A DNA stretch of 53,392 bases from Solirubrobacteraceae bacterium (GTDB lineage: Bacteria; Actinomycetota; Thermoleophilia; Solirubrobacterales; Solirubrobacteraceae): assembly GCA_030690545.1 (NCBI GenBank), contig JAUYGN010000080.1, positions 1 through 53,392 on the forward strand, read 5' to 3'. A model generated the notes under the pieces. The model was given only the letters and a program-made list of their open reading frames with translations, did not search any database and was not told the DNA's origin. Positions 1 through 10,174 of the stretch are shown here, piece by piece. The position numbers and the translations under genes were made by a program. Each line of letters starts with the position of its first letter. The stretch's first letter is position 1.

Positions 1-1188
1 CAGGCGATCGCGATCGCCGCGGGGCGCGGCGGCGCGCCATGTGGCTGCTTCGGCGCGCGCGGGCGGGTGACCTGGGGCTCCGTCGCGCGGACCGCCGCGC
101 TGGCCGCCGCGGCGACGCTGCTCGCGCTGGCTGCCAGCGGCTCCGGCGTCGTGTCGGCGGCGCCGCTGCTCGGGCTCGCCGCCGCCGACACGACCGCGCC
201 ACCGCTGCTCGCGTCGCTGCTGGCCCTCGTGCTCGCCACGGCGATCGTGACTCGCGCGCGTCGCCCGACCGGCGCGCTGGACATCGAGGGCGAGGGGCCG
301 CCGCTCGGCACCCGGATCGCGCTCGGCGAGGGCGTCCGGCTTGCCCTGTTCACGGCCGAGGGCTGTCGCCTCTGCCACGCGCTGATCCCGCGCGCGCGCC
401 GGCTCGGCGCCACGATCTTCGACGAGCGGGCCGACGCGGCGGCGTGGTCGCTGGCCGCCGTGCCCGGCGCGCCGTTCGCGGTCGCGCTGGACGCCGACGG
501 GACCGTGCTCGCCAAGGGCACCGTCAACACCCGTGCCCAGCTGGCCTCGGTCTTCGCCGCCACGCGACGGCAGGCGCACACGCAGGCGCTCGCGCGCCCA
601 CCGGCGCAGAGCGCCGGCACGCAGGCGCAGAGCGCCGGCGAGCACCACCACGAGCGCAGCTCGCGGCGCGGCTTCCTGGCGACCGCGACCGCCGCCGTCG
701 CCGCGCTCACGGCAGGGCGCTTCGTCGGTGCGCTCGTCGCGCCCGGCGAGGCCGACGCGCATCACTTCTGCGGTCACATCTTCACGACCGACGGCTGCCC
801 GCACCCGACCGGCCTGCCACGCATCGACCGCAACGGCTTCCCGCTGCGCGCCAGCGACGGCAAGCCGATCGACGACCTCGGCCGCGTCGTCGACGCGCGC
901 GGGGCGCCGATCGACGAGTCCGGCGCGCCGCTGCTCGATCCCGACGGTCGCCCGCAACCGCCCACGCGGCGGCGGCGCATCTGCGCCGCCGCCGGCAAGC
1001 GCTACAACATCAACGTCCGCACCGACGGCGCCTGGTATCGCTGCTGCAACGGCCGCGTGCGCAAGCTGATCGACTGCTGCACGACCGGTCAGCGACGGAT
1101 CAACGGCGACCGCGGGCTGAAGGGCTACTGCTACGGCAACCGCCGCGTCTTCTGCGTCATGTACTACCAGACGAGAACCCCATGCTGA
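1..1188 (+). CDS. MauE-like / thioredoxin-like / Cys-rich exported fusion protein (5' partial)
   Basis: The frame is already open at base 1, so the N-terminus lies outside the window. Visible residues 13-18 read PCGCFG, the signature of MauE-type membrane proteins, followed by hydrophobic segments to about residue 85. A thioredoxin-like domain follows with CRLC at 122-125, as in MauD. Near residue 221 a Tat-like SRRGFLA plus hydrophobic stretch leads into about 140 residues with ten Cys, including two CC pairs. The arrangement recalls methylamine dehydrogenase maturation plus light chain, but the Cys-rich domain has only one Trp, so a tryptophan tryptophylquinone cofactor cannot form there. 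Inference: membrane-bound thiol redox protein with an extracytoplasmic Cys-rich domain. The stop overlaps the start of the next gene, so the two are coupled. Confidence 0.7.
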   Translation, partial: QAIAIAAGRGGAPCGCFGARGRVTWGSVARTAALAAAATLLALAASGSGVVSAAPLLGLAAADTTAPPLLASLLALVLATAIVTRARRPTGALDIEGEGPPLGTRIALGEGVRLALFTAEGCRLCHALIPRARRLGATIFDERADAAAWSLAAVPGAPFAVALDADGTVLAKGTVNTRAQLASVFAATRRQAHTQALARPPAQSAGTQAQSAGEHHHERSSRRGFLATATAAVAALTAGRFVGALVAPGEADAHHFCGHIFTTDGCPHPTGLPRIDRNGFPLRASDGKPIDDLGRVVDARGAPIDESGAPLLDPDGRPQPPTRRRRICAAAGKRYNINVRTDGAWYRCCNGRVRKLIDCCTTGQRRINGDRGLKGYCYGNRRVFCVMYYQTRTPC

Positions 1189-2717
1189 TCGCGCTGACCG
1201 CGGCGGCGCTCGTCGCCGGGCTCGCCGGCGCCTGGTCGCCGTGCGGCTTCTCGATGGTCGACACGCTCGCGCCGCACGGCTACGCGCGGCGCATGCGCGT
1301 CACGGCGGTTGCCTGCATGACGTTCGCGGCCGGTGCGCTGATCGGCGGCGTCGCGACGTTCGGCGGGCTCGCGCTGCTCGGCGCCGCGCTCGGCGCAGGC
1401 CAGGGCGCGGCGCTGGCGATCACCACCGCGCTGCTGCTGGCGGCCGCGGTCGGCGACGCTGCGGGGCGGCGGATCGTGCCGCAGGTGCGCCGCCAGGTGC
1501 CCGAGTCCTGGCGCCGCGTGCTGCCCGTCCCGTTCGCGGCGGCACTGTACGGCGGCCTGCTCGGGCTCGGCTTCACGACGTTCGTGCTGTCGTTCTCGGT
1601 CTACGCGTTGGCGGCCGCCTGCCTGCTGCTCGGCGAGCCCGTCGTCGGCGTCACGATCGGCCTGGCGTTCGCGACCGGGCGGATCATCCCGGTCGTCGTG
1701 CTCGCCCCGCTGCAGGAGACCGCGCGCGGGAGGGACGTCGCCGCGGCGATGGCCGAGCGGCCCGGCGTGCTGCGCGCGATCCGCGCGGTCGGGGCGCTCG
1801 CGCTGAGCGTCGCGGCGCTCGCGCTCGTGCTCGCCGGGGTGCCGGCGTCGGCGGCGACGGAGGTCGTGCTGACCGCCAACGGCACCGATCCCAGCGCGGC
1901 CGGCGCCGCCGTCGCGTGGCAGGCGCCCAACGGCGGTCAGGCGATGCTCAGCCGTGACGGCAACCCCGCGACGGCGCAGCCGATCCCGGGCTCGGACCCG
2001 GCGCTCGGCCCCGACAGCATCGTCTGGCGCGACGGCGAGACGCTCGTCGTCGCCGATCAGGCCACGCTCGCCGAGCGGCTGCGGATCGCCGCGCCGGGCG
2101 TCGAGGAGCCCGCTGTCTCCGAGCGCTGGCTGATCTGGCGCGCCCGCGAGCCCAGTGGCGATGTGCTGCGCGTCGTCGACATGCAGGCGCCGGAGCAACC
2201 GCCGGTCGACGTGCGCCGCGCGCGCTCGCCCGATCGCATCGGCCGGCCGTCGCTCGACGGCGACCGCGCCGTGTTCCACTACGCGCGCCAGAACGAGAAC
2301 AGCACGATCGAGGAGCTCTACCTGCCGACGCGCCGGCGCACGACGCTGCGCTTCGGACGCAACGGCGTCCTGCTGCTCAACCCCTCCGAGCAGGGCGGTT
2401 CGCTGCTGTACGTCCGGGCATCGACGGATGGTCAGGAGCTGCGCATCGGGCCGCGCCGCGCGCGTCGTGGCGACCGCGATCGCAGCCTGCTGTCGATGCA
2501 CCCGACGGTCCGTCGCGACGCGGTCCGCGAGCCCGGCCGCAGCCGCCACGGCGCGGGCTACCCGGGCGGTCGCCCACCGCGGCTGCCGCGGCGCGCGCCG
2601 ACCGGCGGCGCGGTCACGCTGTGGAGCACGGCGCTCGCTCCCGGCGGCGCGTACGTCAGCCGCCTGCGGCAAACGGCGCAGGGCGCCTCGACGATGATCG
2701 TCTCCCTCCCGCGCTGA
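1182..2717 (+). CDS. MauF/CcdA-like membrane protein fused to a propeller-like exported domain
   Basis: 511 residues, starting at an ATG that overlaps the stop of the preceding gene. Residues 1 to about 220 form a polytopic membrane domain with WSPCGFS at 18-24, the Cys-containing motif of MauF/CcdA-type electron carriers. The last hydrophobic segment ends in a signal-like AxA and leads to about 290 residues with recurring beta-strand patterns (VAWQ, IVWRD, LIWRA, AVFHY, LLYVR), as in TolB-like propellers. Residues around 425-475 are unusually Arg/Pro/Gly-rich, so sequence there should be treated with caution. With the upstream gene it looks like a disulfide or electron relay unit across the membrane; the substrate is unknown. 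Confidence 0.7.
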   Translation: MLIALTAAALVAGLAGAWSPCGFSMVDTLAPHGYARRMRVTAVACMTFAAGALIGGVATFGGLALLGAALGAGQGAALAITTALLLAAAVGDAAGRRIVPQVRRQVPESWRRVLPVPFAAALYGGLLGLGFTTFVLSFSVYALAAACLLLGEPVVGVTIGLAFATGRIIPVVVLAPLQETARGRDVAAAMAERPGVLRAIRAVGALALSVAALALVLAGVPASAATEVVLTANGTDPSAAGAAVAWQAPNGGQAMLSRDGNPATAQPIPGSDPALGPDSIVWRDGETLVVADQATLAERLRIAAPGVEEPAVSERWLIWRAREPSGDVLRVVDMQAPEQPPVDVRRARSPDRIGRPSLDGDRAVFHYARQNENSTIEELYLPTRRRTTLRFGRNGVLLLNPSEQGGSLLYVRASTDGQELRIGPRRARRGDRDRSLLSMHPTVRRDAVREPGRSRHGAGYPGGRPPRLPRRAPTGGAVTLWSTALAPGGAYVSRLRQTAQGASTMIVSLPR

Positions 2718-2722
2718 CCGTC

Positions 2723-2739
2723 GCGTGCCCCTGGCACGC
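2723..2739. terminator. Short hairpin between convergent genes
   Basis: Seven-base arms GCGTGCC and GGCACGC enclose a 3-nt loop, 6 nt after the mauF-like stop and in the gap to the convergent tetR gene. There is no T-run, so intrinsic termination is only plausible. Confidence 0.4.
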
Positions 2740-2809
2740 AAGGTTCCGAGCACGCCGCCAGACGGTGATCAGCGGCCGACGGGTGAAGGGGGACGTGGGA
2801 AACGGCGCG

Positions 2810-3373
2810 CTAGGCCCGCCCGTCGTCGGCAGTGGGCTTCAGCAGCGTCCTGGCCCAGTGCTCGTCGACGTCGCGCGCCTGGATCGCCGCAAGCACGTTG
2901 AGCAGCATCCCGTGCGCGAAGAACATGCGCACCTCGGCGCCGTCGGCGCCGGTCTCGCGCTCGACGATCTCCACGAGCTGGGCGAACCCGCGCCGTACGA
3001 CGTCGCGGATCGCCGGGTCGTCGCAGGCGGCCTGCGCGTTGAGCTGGTTGAGCAGCAGCGGGCGGTCGTCGAGCAGCCCGATGTAGGCCATGCCCATCGC
3101 CGTCATCACCGGCTCGCCGGCTGCGCGCGCGGCGGCGGCGGCCTCGACGAACGTGCGGTTGATGCGGGCGTTGCAGCGCTCGACGAGTGCGATGAACAGC
3201 TCGCTCTTCGTCGGGAAGAGGCGAAACAGATAGGCCTGCGAGATGCCGGCCGCCTTGGCGATCTCCATCGTCGGCGTGCCGTGCAGCCCGCGCGCGGCGA
3301 AGACCCGCTCGGCTGCCACGAGGATCTCCTCGCGGCGCTCGTCGGCGGTCGACAACGGGCGGGCGGCCACCAT
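2810..3373 (-). CDS. TetR/AcrR-family transcriptional regulator
   Basis: 187 residues. The N-terminal helix-turn-helix (about residues 15-60) has the TetR pattern, with GTPTMEIAKAAGISQAYLFR and FPTKSELF; the C-terminal domain is all-helical and should bind an unknown ligand. The start codon lies inside the palindrome at 3372-3395, which argues for autorepression. The neighbouring small membrane gene 36 bp upstream is on the same strand and may be a further target. No enzyme gene that would reveal the ligand is adjacent. Confidence 0.88.
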   Translation of the reverse strand: MVAARPLSTADERREEILVAAERVFAARGLHGTPTMEIAKAAGISQAYLFRLFPTKSELFIALVERCNARINRTFVEAAAAARAAGEPVMTAMGMAYIGLLDDRPLLLNQLNAQAACDDPAIRDVVRRGFAQLVEIVERETGADGAEVRMFFAHGMLLNVLAAIQARDVDEHWARTLLKPTADDGRA

Positions 3374-3395
3374 GTGAGTATGTAATCACTCACAT
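3372..3395. promoter_or_regulatory. Palindromic operator overlapping the tetR start codon
   Basis: Perfect 8-bp arms ATGTGAGT (3372-3379) and ACTCACAT (3388-3395) flank the AT-rich spacer ATGTAATC. The left arm includes two bases of the tetR start codon. The spacer reads as a -10-like element on the minus strand, so the mRNA is probably leaderless or nearly so, and repressor binding would block RNA polymerase directly. Assignment to this TetR is inferred from position. Confidence 0.7.
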
Positions 3396-3409
3396 CGCCC
3401 TGTCAAGCG

Positions 3410-3586
3410 CTAACTGCGCTTGCGGACGATCAGCACGATCGCGACGATCATGAGCACGAGCGCGGCGGCCTGGACGGCCAGCCCGACGCCCCGGGCGCTT
3501 CCCTCGGTCAGGCCGCGGAGCGCCTGGAACGTGACGGACGCGCCGAAGAAGACGGTGATGCACCAAAGAGCGGTCTTGCGGTTCAC
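3410..3586 (-). CDS. Small two-helix membrane protein (58 aa)
   Basis: This GTG-started frame encodes 58 residues: start VNRKTALWCITVFFGA, a hydrophobic first segment, a short polar stretch with TEGSARG, a second hydrophobic segment rich in A/V/L/I/M, and a basic tail RKRS. A -10-like TAGGGT on the minus strand (3595-3600) lies 8 nt before the GTG, fitting leaderless translation. Codon third positions are strongly GC. It matches no family I can name. It lies just upstream of tetR on the same strand, so the two could share a transcript, although tetR has its own operator. Confidence 0.6.
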   Translation of the reverse strand: MNRKTALWCITVFFGASVTFQALRGLTEGSARGVGLAVQAAALVLMIVAIVLIVRKRS

Positions 3587-3594
3587 GGCCCAGC

Positions 3595-3600
3595 ACCCTA
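3595..3600 (-). promoter_or_regulatory. -10-like box of the 58-aa membrane protein gene
   Basis: TAGGGT on the minus strand ends 8 nt before the GTG start. No clear -35 is visible. Confidence 0.35.
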
Positions 3601-3620
3601 CGCGAGATAGACTCCATGGC

Positions 3621-3894
3621 GGACCGTGCTAGGCGGGGAGTCAGCGGTGCCCTGTCGCTCGTAATCCGCTATAGCGAGGCCGAATCCCCTCTCGAGGGGC
3701 GCGGCCTTCGGGGTCAGCCCGCCTGCGGTGGTGCTGATGGCCCGGGTCCCGCGCGGTGTCGGCCCGTGAATCAGGTCAGGTCCGGAAGGAAGCAGCCTTA
3801 AGCGGTCACCGTCATGCGCAGTGGGAGTGCCCGGCCGGAGCCATCGCAGTCGAACGCGTCCGGGGGCTGCATCTCGGAGGAGGGTGCACGGTCC
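3621..3894 (+). ncRNA. ffs: Signal recognition particle RNA, large (Alu-containing) type
   Basis: The universal Ffh-binding apical motif GTCAGGTCCGGAAGGAAGCA begins at 3775. The 5' part (GTGCTAGGCGGGGAG at 3626-3640, then a GGTGCCCTGT element and ATCCGCT) matches the Alu domain of Bacillus subtilis scRNA as I remember it, so this is the roughly 270-nt form and not a 100-nt 4.5S RNA. The ends are set by a perfect 9-bp closing helix, GGACCGTGC (3621-3629) with GCACGGTCC (3886-3894). It acts with Ffh in cotranslational targeting of membrane and secreted proteins. dnaX lies 3.4 kb downstream. Confidence 0.93.
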
Positions 3895-3974
3895 ACTTCT
3901 TCAGCCCAGATCGCCGGCGCCGCGCTCAGCGGCGTACGGCGGTCGGAGCTGGGGAGTGTGGCGAGCAGGCCCGC

Positions 3975-5696
<1,722 letters not shown>

Positions 5697-5710
5697 GCGC
5701 ACCACGCCGA

Positions 5711-7177
5711 TTATCGACCAGGCGGACGCTGATACCAACGCCATGCCGTGTTGGCGTCGCGCAGCTCGTAGCGCGGCGGCGGTTGGCGCACGCGGCGGTC
5801 GCGGTCGCGACGGTCGAGGATGTAGTCGCGGGCGACCTGCGGCGTGGCGGGGACGAGATAGCTGCCGCGCAACGGCACGCCGGTCTGCGCATCGACGATC
5901 GCGCGCGGATCGAGCTTCAGCCACAGGGCCAGCAGCGGGATCGGGCGCCGGTTGGGCACGGCGACCGGCTCGCGCAACCGCTCGCCCGCGACGAGGTCGC
6001 CGAGCCGCGTCTGGATCGACTCCTGCGTCGCGAGCGCGTTGCCGAGACGGTCGATCCGTCCGGCCTGGCTGGGCGCGAAGGCGAGCAGCGCGACGAGCGC
6101 GACGGCGGCGAAGCGCGCCCACCACGTACGCGCGCGGCCCGGCAGCAGCTCGAGCCAGCCGAACACGCCGGCGCCGGCGAAGATCGCCAGCAGCGTCGCG
6201 GTCAGCAGCAGGTAGCGGGTGATGATCGGCAGGCCGGCGGTCGCCAGCACGCAGAACGCTGCGAGCGCGAGCAGGCTGGCGGCGACGGCGAGCCGGACGT
6301 GCCGGTCGCGGCGCCAGACGAGCGCCAGCAGACCGCCGCCGGCGGCGGCCAGCAGGACCGGCTCGCGGAGGATCTCGCCGAGCCGGCGCGGCACCGTCCC
6401 CGGCACGTTCTCCAGGCCCGTGACGCGTCCGAGCAGCGCCGCGTTGTCGCGCGTGCCGGTCAGCGAGTGCAGGGCGTTGCCGGTCAGCAGTAGGTCGTGC
6501 AGCGCCCACAGCAGCGGTCCGCTCGCCGCGAGCACCACGAGCGGCGTTGCGTCGCGCCAGGCGGCCGAGCGCCGCGGTCCCGCCCTGTGCGCCGCCGAGC
6601 GCAGCCCGGGATACAGCAGCCAGAGCAGGTAGGCGGCGCTGAACAGCCAGGCCTCGGGCCGCAGCAGGCCGGCGAGCGCGAGCAGGCCGAGCACCGCGAC
6701 GCCGGCACGCGGGCGTCGCGTCTCGACGAGCAGCGCGCCGAGCAGCAGGACGAGGAACGGGATGTCGACGTAGGCGCGCGCGCCGAAGTCGAGCACCGGC
6801 ACGCGCGTCAGCACGATCGCCGCGGCGAGCAGGCCGGCGGCCGCGTTGAACCACGCCCGTCCGAGCGCGAAGACGACCCAGCCCAGCAGCGCCAGCGAGA
6901 CGTAGGCGACGCCGATCACGACCGTCGCCGCGAGCTCGCCGTGCAGCCCGCCGCCGTCCAGCGAGCTCAGCGGCGACAGCAGCACCGCGCCGAGGTTGGC
7001 CAGCGGGTGCGGCGTCGGCGCGATCGCGACCTCGAGGTCGGGCAGTGTCCCGGCCGCCAGCTGGCGGCCCCAGACGAGCGTGTAGAGCGTGTCGTAGTTG
7101 ACGAGGCCGGGGCCGGCCAGCAGGCGCAGCGCGACGGCGCCGACGAGCACCCCGGCCACGAAGCGGATCCGAGCCAT
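5711..7177 (-). CDS. Polytopic membrane protein, GT-C glycosyltransferase-like
   Basis: 488 residues from the chosen ATG; an upstream in-frame start at 7237 would add 20 residues. About eleven hydrophobic segments are visible. The first periplasmic loop carries NYDTLY followed by PLPDLEV-like and PHPLANL sequence, the position where GT-C enzymes (ArnT/PMT-like, using polyprenyl-phosphate sugars) keep a catalytic Asp. A soluble tail of about 120 residues follows the last segment, including YLVPATPQVARDYI. Acceptor and donor cannot be told from the sequence. It is divergent from dnaX, with 80 bp between the chosen start and dnaX. Confidence 0.65.
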   Translation of the reverse strand: MARIRFVAGVLVGAVALRLLAGPGLVNYDTLYTLVWGRQLAAGTLPDLEVAIAPTPHPLANLGAVLLSPLSSLDGGGLHGELAATVVIGVAYVSLALLGWVVFALGRAWFNAAAGLLAAAIVLTRVPVLDFGARAYVDIPFLVLLLGALLVETRRPRAGVAVLGLLALAGLLRPEAWLFSAAYLLWLLYPGLRSAAHRAGPRRSAAWRDATPLVVLAASGPLLWALHDLLLTGNALHSLTGTRDNAALLGRVTGLENVPGTVPRRLGEILREPVLLAAAGGGLLALVWRRDRHVRLAVAASLLALAAFCVLATAGLPIITRYLLLTATLLAIFAGAGVFGWLELLPGRARTWWARFAAVALVALLAFAPSQAGRIDRLGNALATQESIQTRLGDLVAGERLREPVAVPNRRPIPLLALWLKLDPRAIVDAQTGVPLRGSYLVPATPQVARDYILDRRDRDRRVRQPPPRYELRDANTAWRWYQRPPGR

Positions 7178-7242
7178 CGGGGCGAGACGGTACCGGCGCC
7201 CGCCGCGGGCCACGTCCCGGGTGTCCCACCCGCGCACGAAGC

Positions 7243-7248
7243 TATCCT
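7243..7248 (+). promoter_or_regulatory. -10 box of dnaX (leaderless)
   Basis: TATCCT lies 9 nt before the GTG start of dnaX, and no Shine-Dalgarno is present. Transcription should begin at or next to the start codon. Confidence 0.5.
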
Positions 7249-7257
7249 CGCTGGCAC

Positions 7258-9162
7258 GTGTCCGAGGTCCCGTCGCTCTACCGCCGCCACCGTCCGCGGA
7301 CGTTCGCCGACGTCGTCGGCCAGGATCACGTCGTGCGCACGCTGCGCAACGCCGTCAGCCAGGACAAGGTCCATCACGCGTACCTGTTCGTCGGCTCGCG
7401 CGGGACCGGCAAGACGTCGATGGCGAAGATCCTCGCCGCCTGCCTGAACTGCGAGCAAGGACCGACGATCGAGCCGTGCGGCGCGTGCGACTCGTGCGTC
7501 TCGATCGCCGCCGCGAACTCGCTGGACGTCATCGAGATGGACGCCGCGTCGAACAACTCCGTCGACGACATCCGCGACCTGCGCGAGAGCGTCGTCTACG
7601 CGCCGGTCTCCGGCCGTCACAAGGTCTACATCCTCGACGAGGCGCACATGCTCTCCACGCAGGCGTGGAACGCGTTTCTCAAGACGCTCGAGGAGCCGCC
7701 GCCGAACACCGTCTTCGTGCTCGCGACGACCGAAGCCTCGAAGGTGCTGCCGACGGTCGTCGACCGCTGCCACCGCTTCGACTTCGGACGCCCGACGGTG
7801 GAGCAGCTCGCGGCCGTCGTCAAGCGCGTCGCCGATGCCGAGCGGATCGCGATCGCGCCCGACGCGATCGTCCTGCTGGCACGCCATGCGACGGGCTCCT
7901 TTCGCGACGCGCTCGGCACGCTCGAGCAGCTCGTCACCTACGCCGGAGAGGACCCCGCGGGCGACTCGGCCGCGCTGCGCATCGCGACCGAGGACGTGCT
8001 CGCGGTGCTCGGCGTCGCCGACGCCGACCTGCTGTTCGCGGCCTTCGACGCGATCGCCGCGGGCGATGCGCGCGCGGCGCTGCTGGCGGCCGCTGAGCTG
8101 ACGCAGTCGGGCCGCGACGCGCTCGGCTTCGTGCGCGACCTCGAGGCGCACGCGCGCGACCTGATGATCGTCCAGATGCTCGGCCACGTTCCGCCGGAGC
8201 TGCAGATCACGCCCGACCGCGACGCGCGCCTGCAGGAGCAGTCCGGCCGCGTCGGGACGGGCGCCGTCGCGCGCCTGCTGGACCTGCTCGCGGCGGCGCT
8301 GGAGGCGACGAAGAACGGCTCGGACGCACGCACGCAGCTCGAGCTCGCGCTCGTCAAGGCATCGGCGCCCGCGGTCGATCCGTCGACGCAGGCGCTGCTG
8401 CAGCGCGTCGAGCGCTTGGAGGCGGCGCTGCGCGGCGTGTCGTCCGTGGCGCCGATCCAACCGACCCCGGCGCCCGCAGCCGAGCCGGTTGCGCCCGAGC
8501 CCCAGAGCGAGCCGGATCCGGGACCCGCGGCCGAGCCGGTTGCGGCCGAGCCGCGGAGCGAGCCGGCTCCGGGACCCGCGGCGGAGCCGGTTGCGGCCGA
8601 GCCCCAGAGCGAGCCGGCTCCGGGTCCCGCGGCCGAGCCCCGGAGCGAGCAGCCGGCGGGACCCGCCCCGGCGGCTGCGGCCGAACCCCGGAGCGAGCCG
8701 GCTCCGGCGCCCGGCCCGGAGGCCGCCGCTCCTGCCGCGGCACCGCATCCCCCGTCGCCGGCCGTCGCCGTGGCCGCTCCGATCGCGCTCGACGTCGAGC
8801 AGCTGCGCGCCGTCTGGCCCGCGGTCCTCGAGCAGGTCAAGTCGGCCGGCAACGTCCTCTGCGCGGCCGCGCTCGCCGAGACGCGCCCGATCGCCGTCGA
8901 CGACGGCCGGCTCACCGTCGCCTTCGCGCACGACGCCGCCTACCTGCTGCGTCGCGTCGAGGACGCCGAGTACCGCGCGTGCGTCACCGACGCGATCCAC
9001 GCGGTCACCGGCGCCAGGACCCAGATCGCCTACGTGCTCGACGACGCGGCCGCCGACGTCGCCGCGCCGGCGGCCGCGCCGCCGACCGAGAGCGAGTGGC
9101 TAGAGCGCTTCGTGGCAGAGTTCGATGCCGAGGAGATCCACCCCGAGAGCGAGGCCAGCTGA
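7258..9162 (+). CDS. dnaX: DNA polymerase III subunit gamma/tau
   Basis: 634 residues. This is the clamp-loader ATPase that places the sliding clamp at replication forks. Walker A GSRGTGKT is at 46-53; a zinc site follows, with Cys at 65, 74, 77 and 80; DEAHML is the Walker B motif; sensor sequence NTVFVLATTE is present. After the AAA+ and collar domains (to about 390) comes a disordered Pro/Ala/Glu linker of imperfect EPxxEPAPGPAAEPV repeats (DNA about 8464-8745), then a C-terminal tau-like domain. The GTG start is supported by the -10 box. It overlaps ybaB by one base. Confidence 0.97.
   Translation: MSEVPSLYRRHRPRTFADVVGQDHVVRTLRNAVSQDKVHHAYLFVGSRGTGKTSMAKILAACLNCEQGPTIEPCGACDSCVSIAAANSLDVIEMDAASNNSVDDIRDLRESVVYAPVSGRHKVYILDEAHMLSTQAWNAFLKTLEEPPPNTVFVLATTEASKVLPTVVDRCHRFDFGRPTVEQLAAVVKRVADAERIAIAPDAIVLLARHATGSFRDALGTLEQLVTYAGEDPAGDSAALRIATEDVLAVLGVADADLLFAAFDAIAAGDARAALLAAAELTQSGRDALGFVRDLEAHARDLMIVQMLGHVPPELQITPDRDARLQEQSGRVGTGAVARLLDLLAAALEATKNGSDARTQLELALVKASAPAVDPSTQALLQRVERLEAALRGVSSVAPIQPTPAPAAEPVAPEPQSEPDPGPAAEPVAAEPRSEPAPGPAAEPVAAEPQSEPAPGPAAEPRSEQPAGPAPAAAAEPRSEPAPAPGPEAAAPAAAPHPPSPAVAVAAPIALDVEQLRAVWPAVLEQVKSAGNVLCAAALAETRPIAVDDGRLTVAFAHDAAYLLRRVEDAEYRACVTDAIHAVTGARTQIAYVLDDAAADVAAPAAAPPTESEWLERFVAEFDAEEIHPESEAS
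8464..8745 (+). repeat. In-frame tandem repeat in dnaX linker
   Basis: Imperfect units of about 48-60 bp encode Pro/Ala/Glu-rich repeats (PAAEPV, AEPRSEPAP). They form the flexible linker of gamma/tau. Copy number may vary between strains by slippage or recombination. Confidence 0.75.
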
Positions 9163-9491
9163 TGCCCCAGCCGAACATGAACCAGATGCTCAAGCAGGTC
9201 CAGAAGATGCAGGCGGACATGATGAAGGCCCAGGAAGCGCTCGCCAACGAGACGATCGAGGCGTCGGCGGGCGGCGGCATGGTGACGGTGACGATCACCG
9301 GCGACCTCGCCATCCAGGCGATCGCGATCGATCCCGAGGCGATCGATCCCGAGGATCCCGAGCTGCTGCAGGACATGGTGCTCGCCGCCGTCAACGAGGC
9401 GATCCGCCAGGCGCAGGAGCTGGCGGCCAAGCGCATGGGCGGTCTGACCGGCGGGATGGATCTCGGTGCGCTCGGCGGCCTGGGCCTCTAG
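9162..9491 (+). CDS. ybaB: YbaB/EbfC family nucleoid-associated protein
   Basis: 109 residues. The N-terminal helix is amphipathic and rich in Met/Gln/Lys (MNQMLKQVQKMQADMMKAQE). The central beta-sheet (VTVTITGDLAIQAIAI) and the pattern DPELLQDMVLAAVNEA are those of the YbaB fold, which dimerises and binds DNA. The C-terminus is Gly/Leu-rich. The start ATG overlaps the dnaX stop (TGATG), and recR follows, which is the standard dnaX-ybaB-recR order and suggests co-expression with replication and repair functions. Confidence 0.94.
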   Translation: MPQPNMNQMLKQVQKMQADMMKAQEALANETIEASAGGGMVTVTITGDLAIQAIAIDPEAIDPEDPELLQDMVLAAVNEAIRQAQELAAKRMGGLTGGMDLGALGGLGL

Positions 9492-9545
9492 CGACCGCCC
9501 GCGCGGCCGTCGCGAGCCCGAGCAGATGAACCGCTAGCGCCGCGC

Positions 9546-10151
9546 TTGTACGCACCACCGATCCAGCGGCTGATCACCGAGCTCGGCAAGCTGCCGGGCG
9601 TCGGCGCGCGGACCGCGCAGCGCCTGGCGATGCACATCCTGCGCGCGTCGCCGCAGGACGCCGCCGCGCTCGCCGAGGCGATCCGCGAGGTCAAGGAGCG
9701 GATCGGGCTGTGCGAGGTCTGCTTCAACTTCGCCGACGAGCCGCGCTGCCGGATCTGCGCCGACGAGCGCCGCGACGCGGGCGTGATCTGCGTCGTCGAG
9801 GAGGCCGGCGACGTCATCCCGGTGGAGCGCACGCACGAGTTTCGCGGCCGCTACCACGTGCTCGGCGGCGCGCTGTCGCCGATCGACGGCGTCGACCCCG
9901 GCGACCTGAAGATCGGCGAGCTGTACCGCCGGGTGAGCGATCCCGCCGAGCCGATCCGCGAGGTCGTGCTGGCGACGAACTCGACCACGACCGGCGAGGC
10001 GACGGCGCTGCACATCGCCGACACGCTGCGCGAGCGCTCCCCCGACGTCGTCGTCACGCGACTGGCGAGCGGCCTGCCGGTCGGCGGCGACCTCGAGTAC
10101 GCCGACGAGGTCACGCTCGGCAAGGCGTTTGCGGGGCGGCGACGGCTGTAG
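9546..10151 (+). CDS. recR: Recombination protein RecR
   Basis: 201 residues with a TTG start ([20 protein letters not shown] after conversion). The helix-hairpin-helix GVGARTAQR is followed by a four-Cys zinc finger (Cys56, 59, 68, 71) and a Toprim domain beginning [10 protein letters not shown] with [12 protein letters not shown]. RecR acts with RecO/RecF to load RecA at gaps. It is third in the dnaX-ybaB-recR unit, 54 bp after ybaB. The hairpin at 10175-10230 follows directly and probably ends the transcript. Confidence 0.96.
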   Translation: MYAPPIQRLITELGKLPGVGARTAQRLAMHILRASPQDAAALAEAIREVKERIGLCEVCFNFADEPRCRICADERRDAGVICVVEEAGDVIPVERTHEFRGRYHVLGGALSPIDGVDPGDLKIGELYRRVSDPAEPIREVVLATNSTTTGEATALHIADTLRERSPDVVVTRLASGLPVGGDLEYADEVTLGKAFAGRRRL

Positions 10152-10174
10152 CTCTGCGTGTGTGGTCAGGGGCC

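Noticed and set aside
1-1188. Methylamine dehydrogenase light chain
   Set aside because: The Cys-rich domain has a single Trp, so the two-Trp cofactor cannot be made; spacing of Cys also differs from the known light chain as I recall it.
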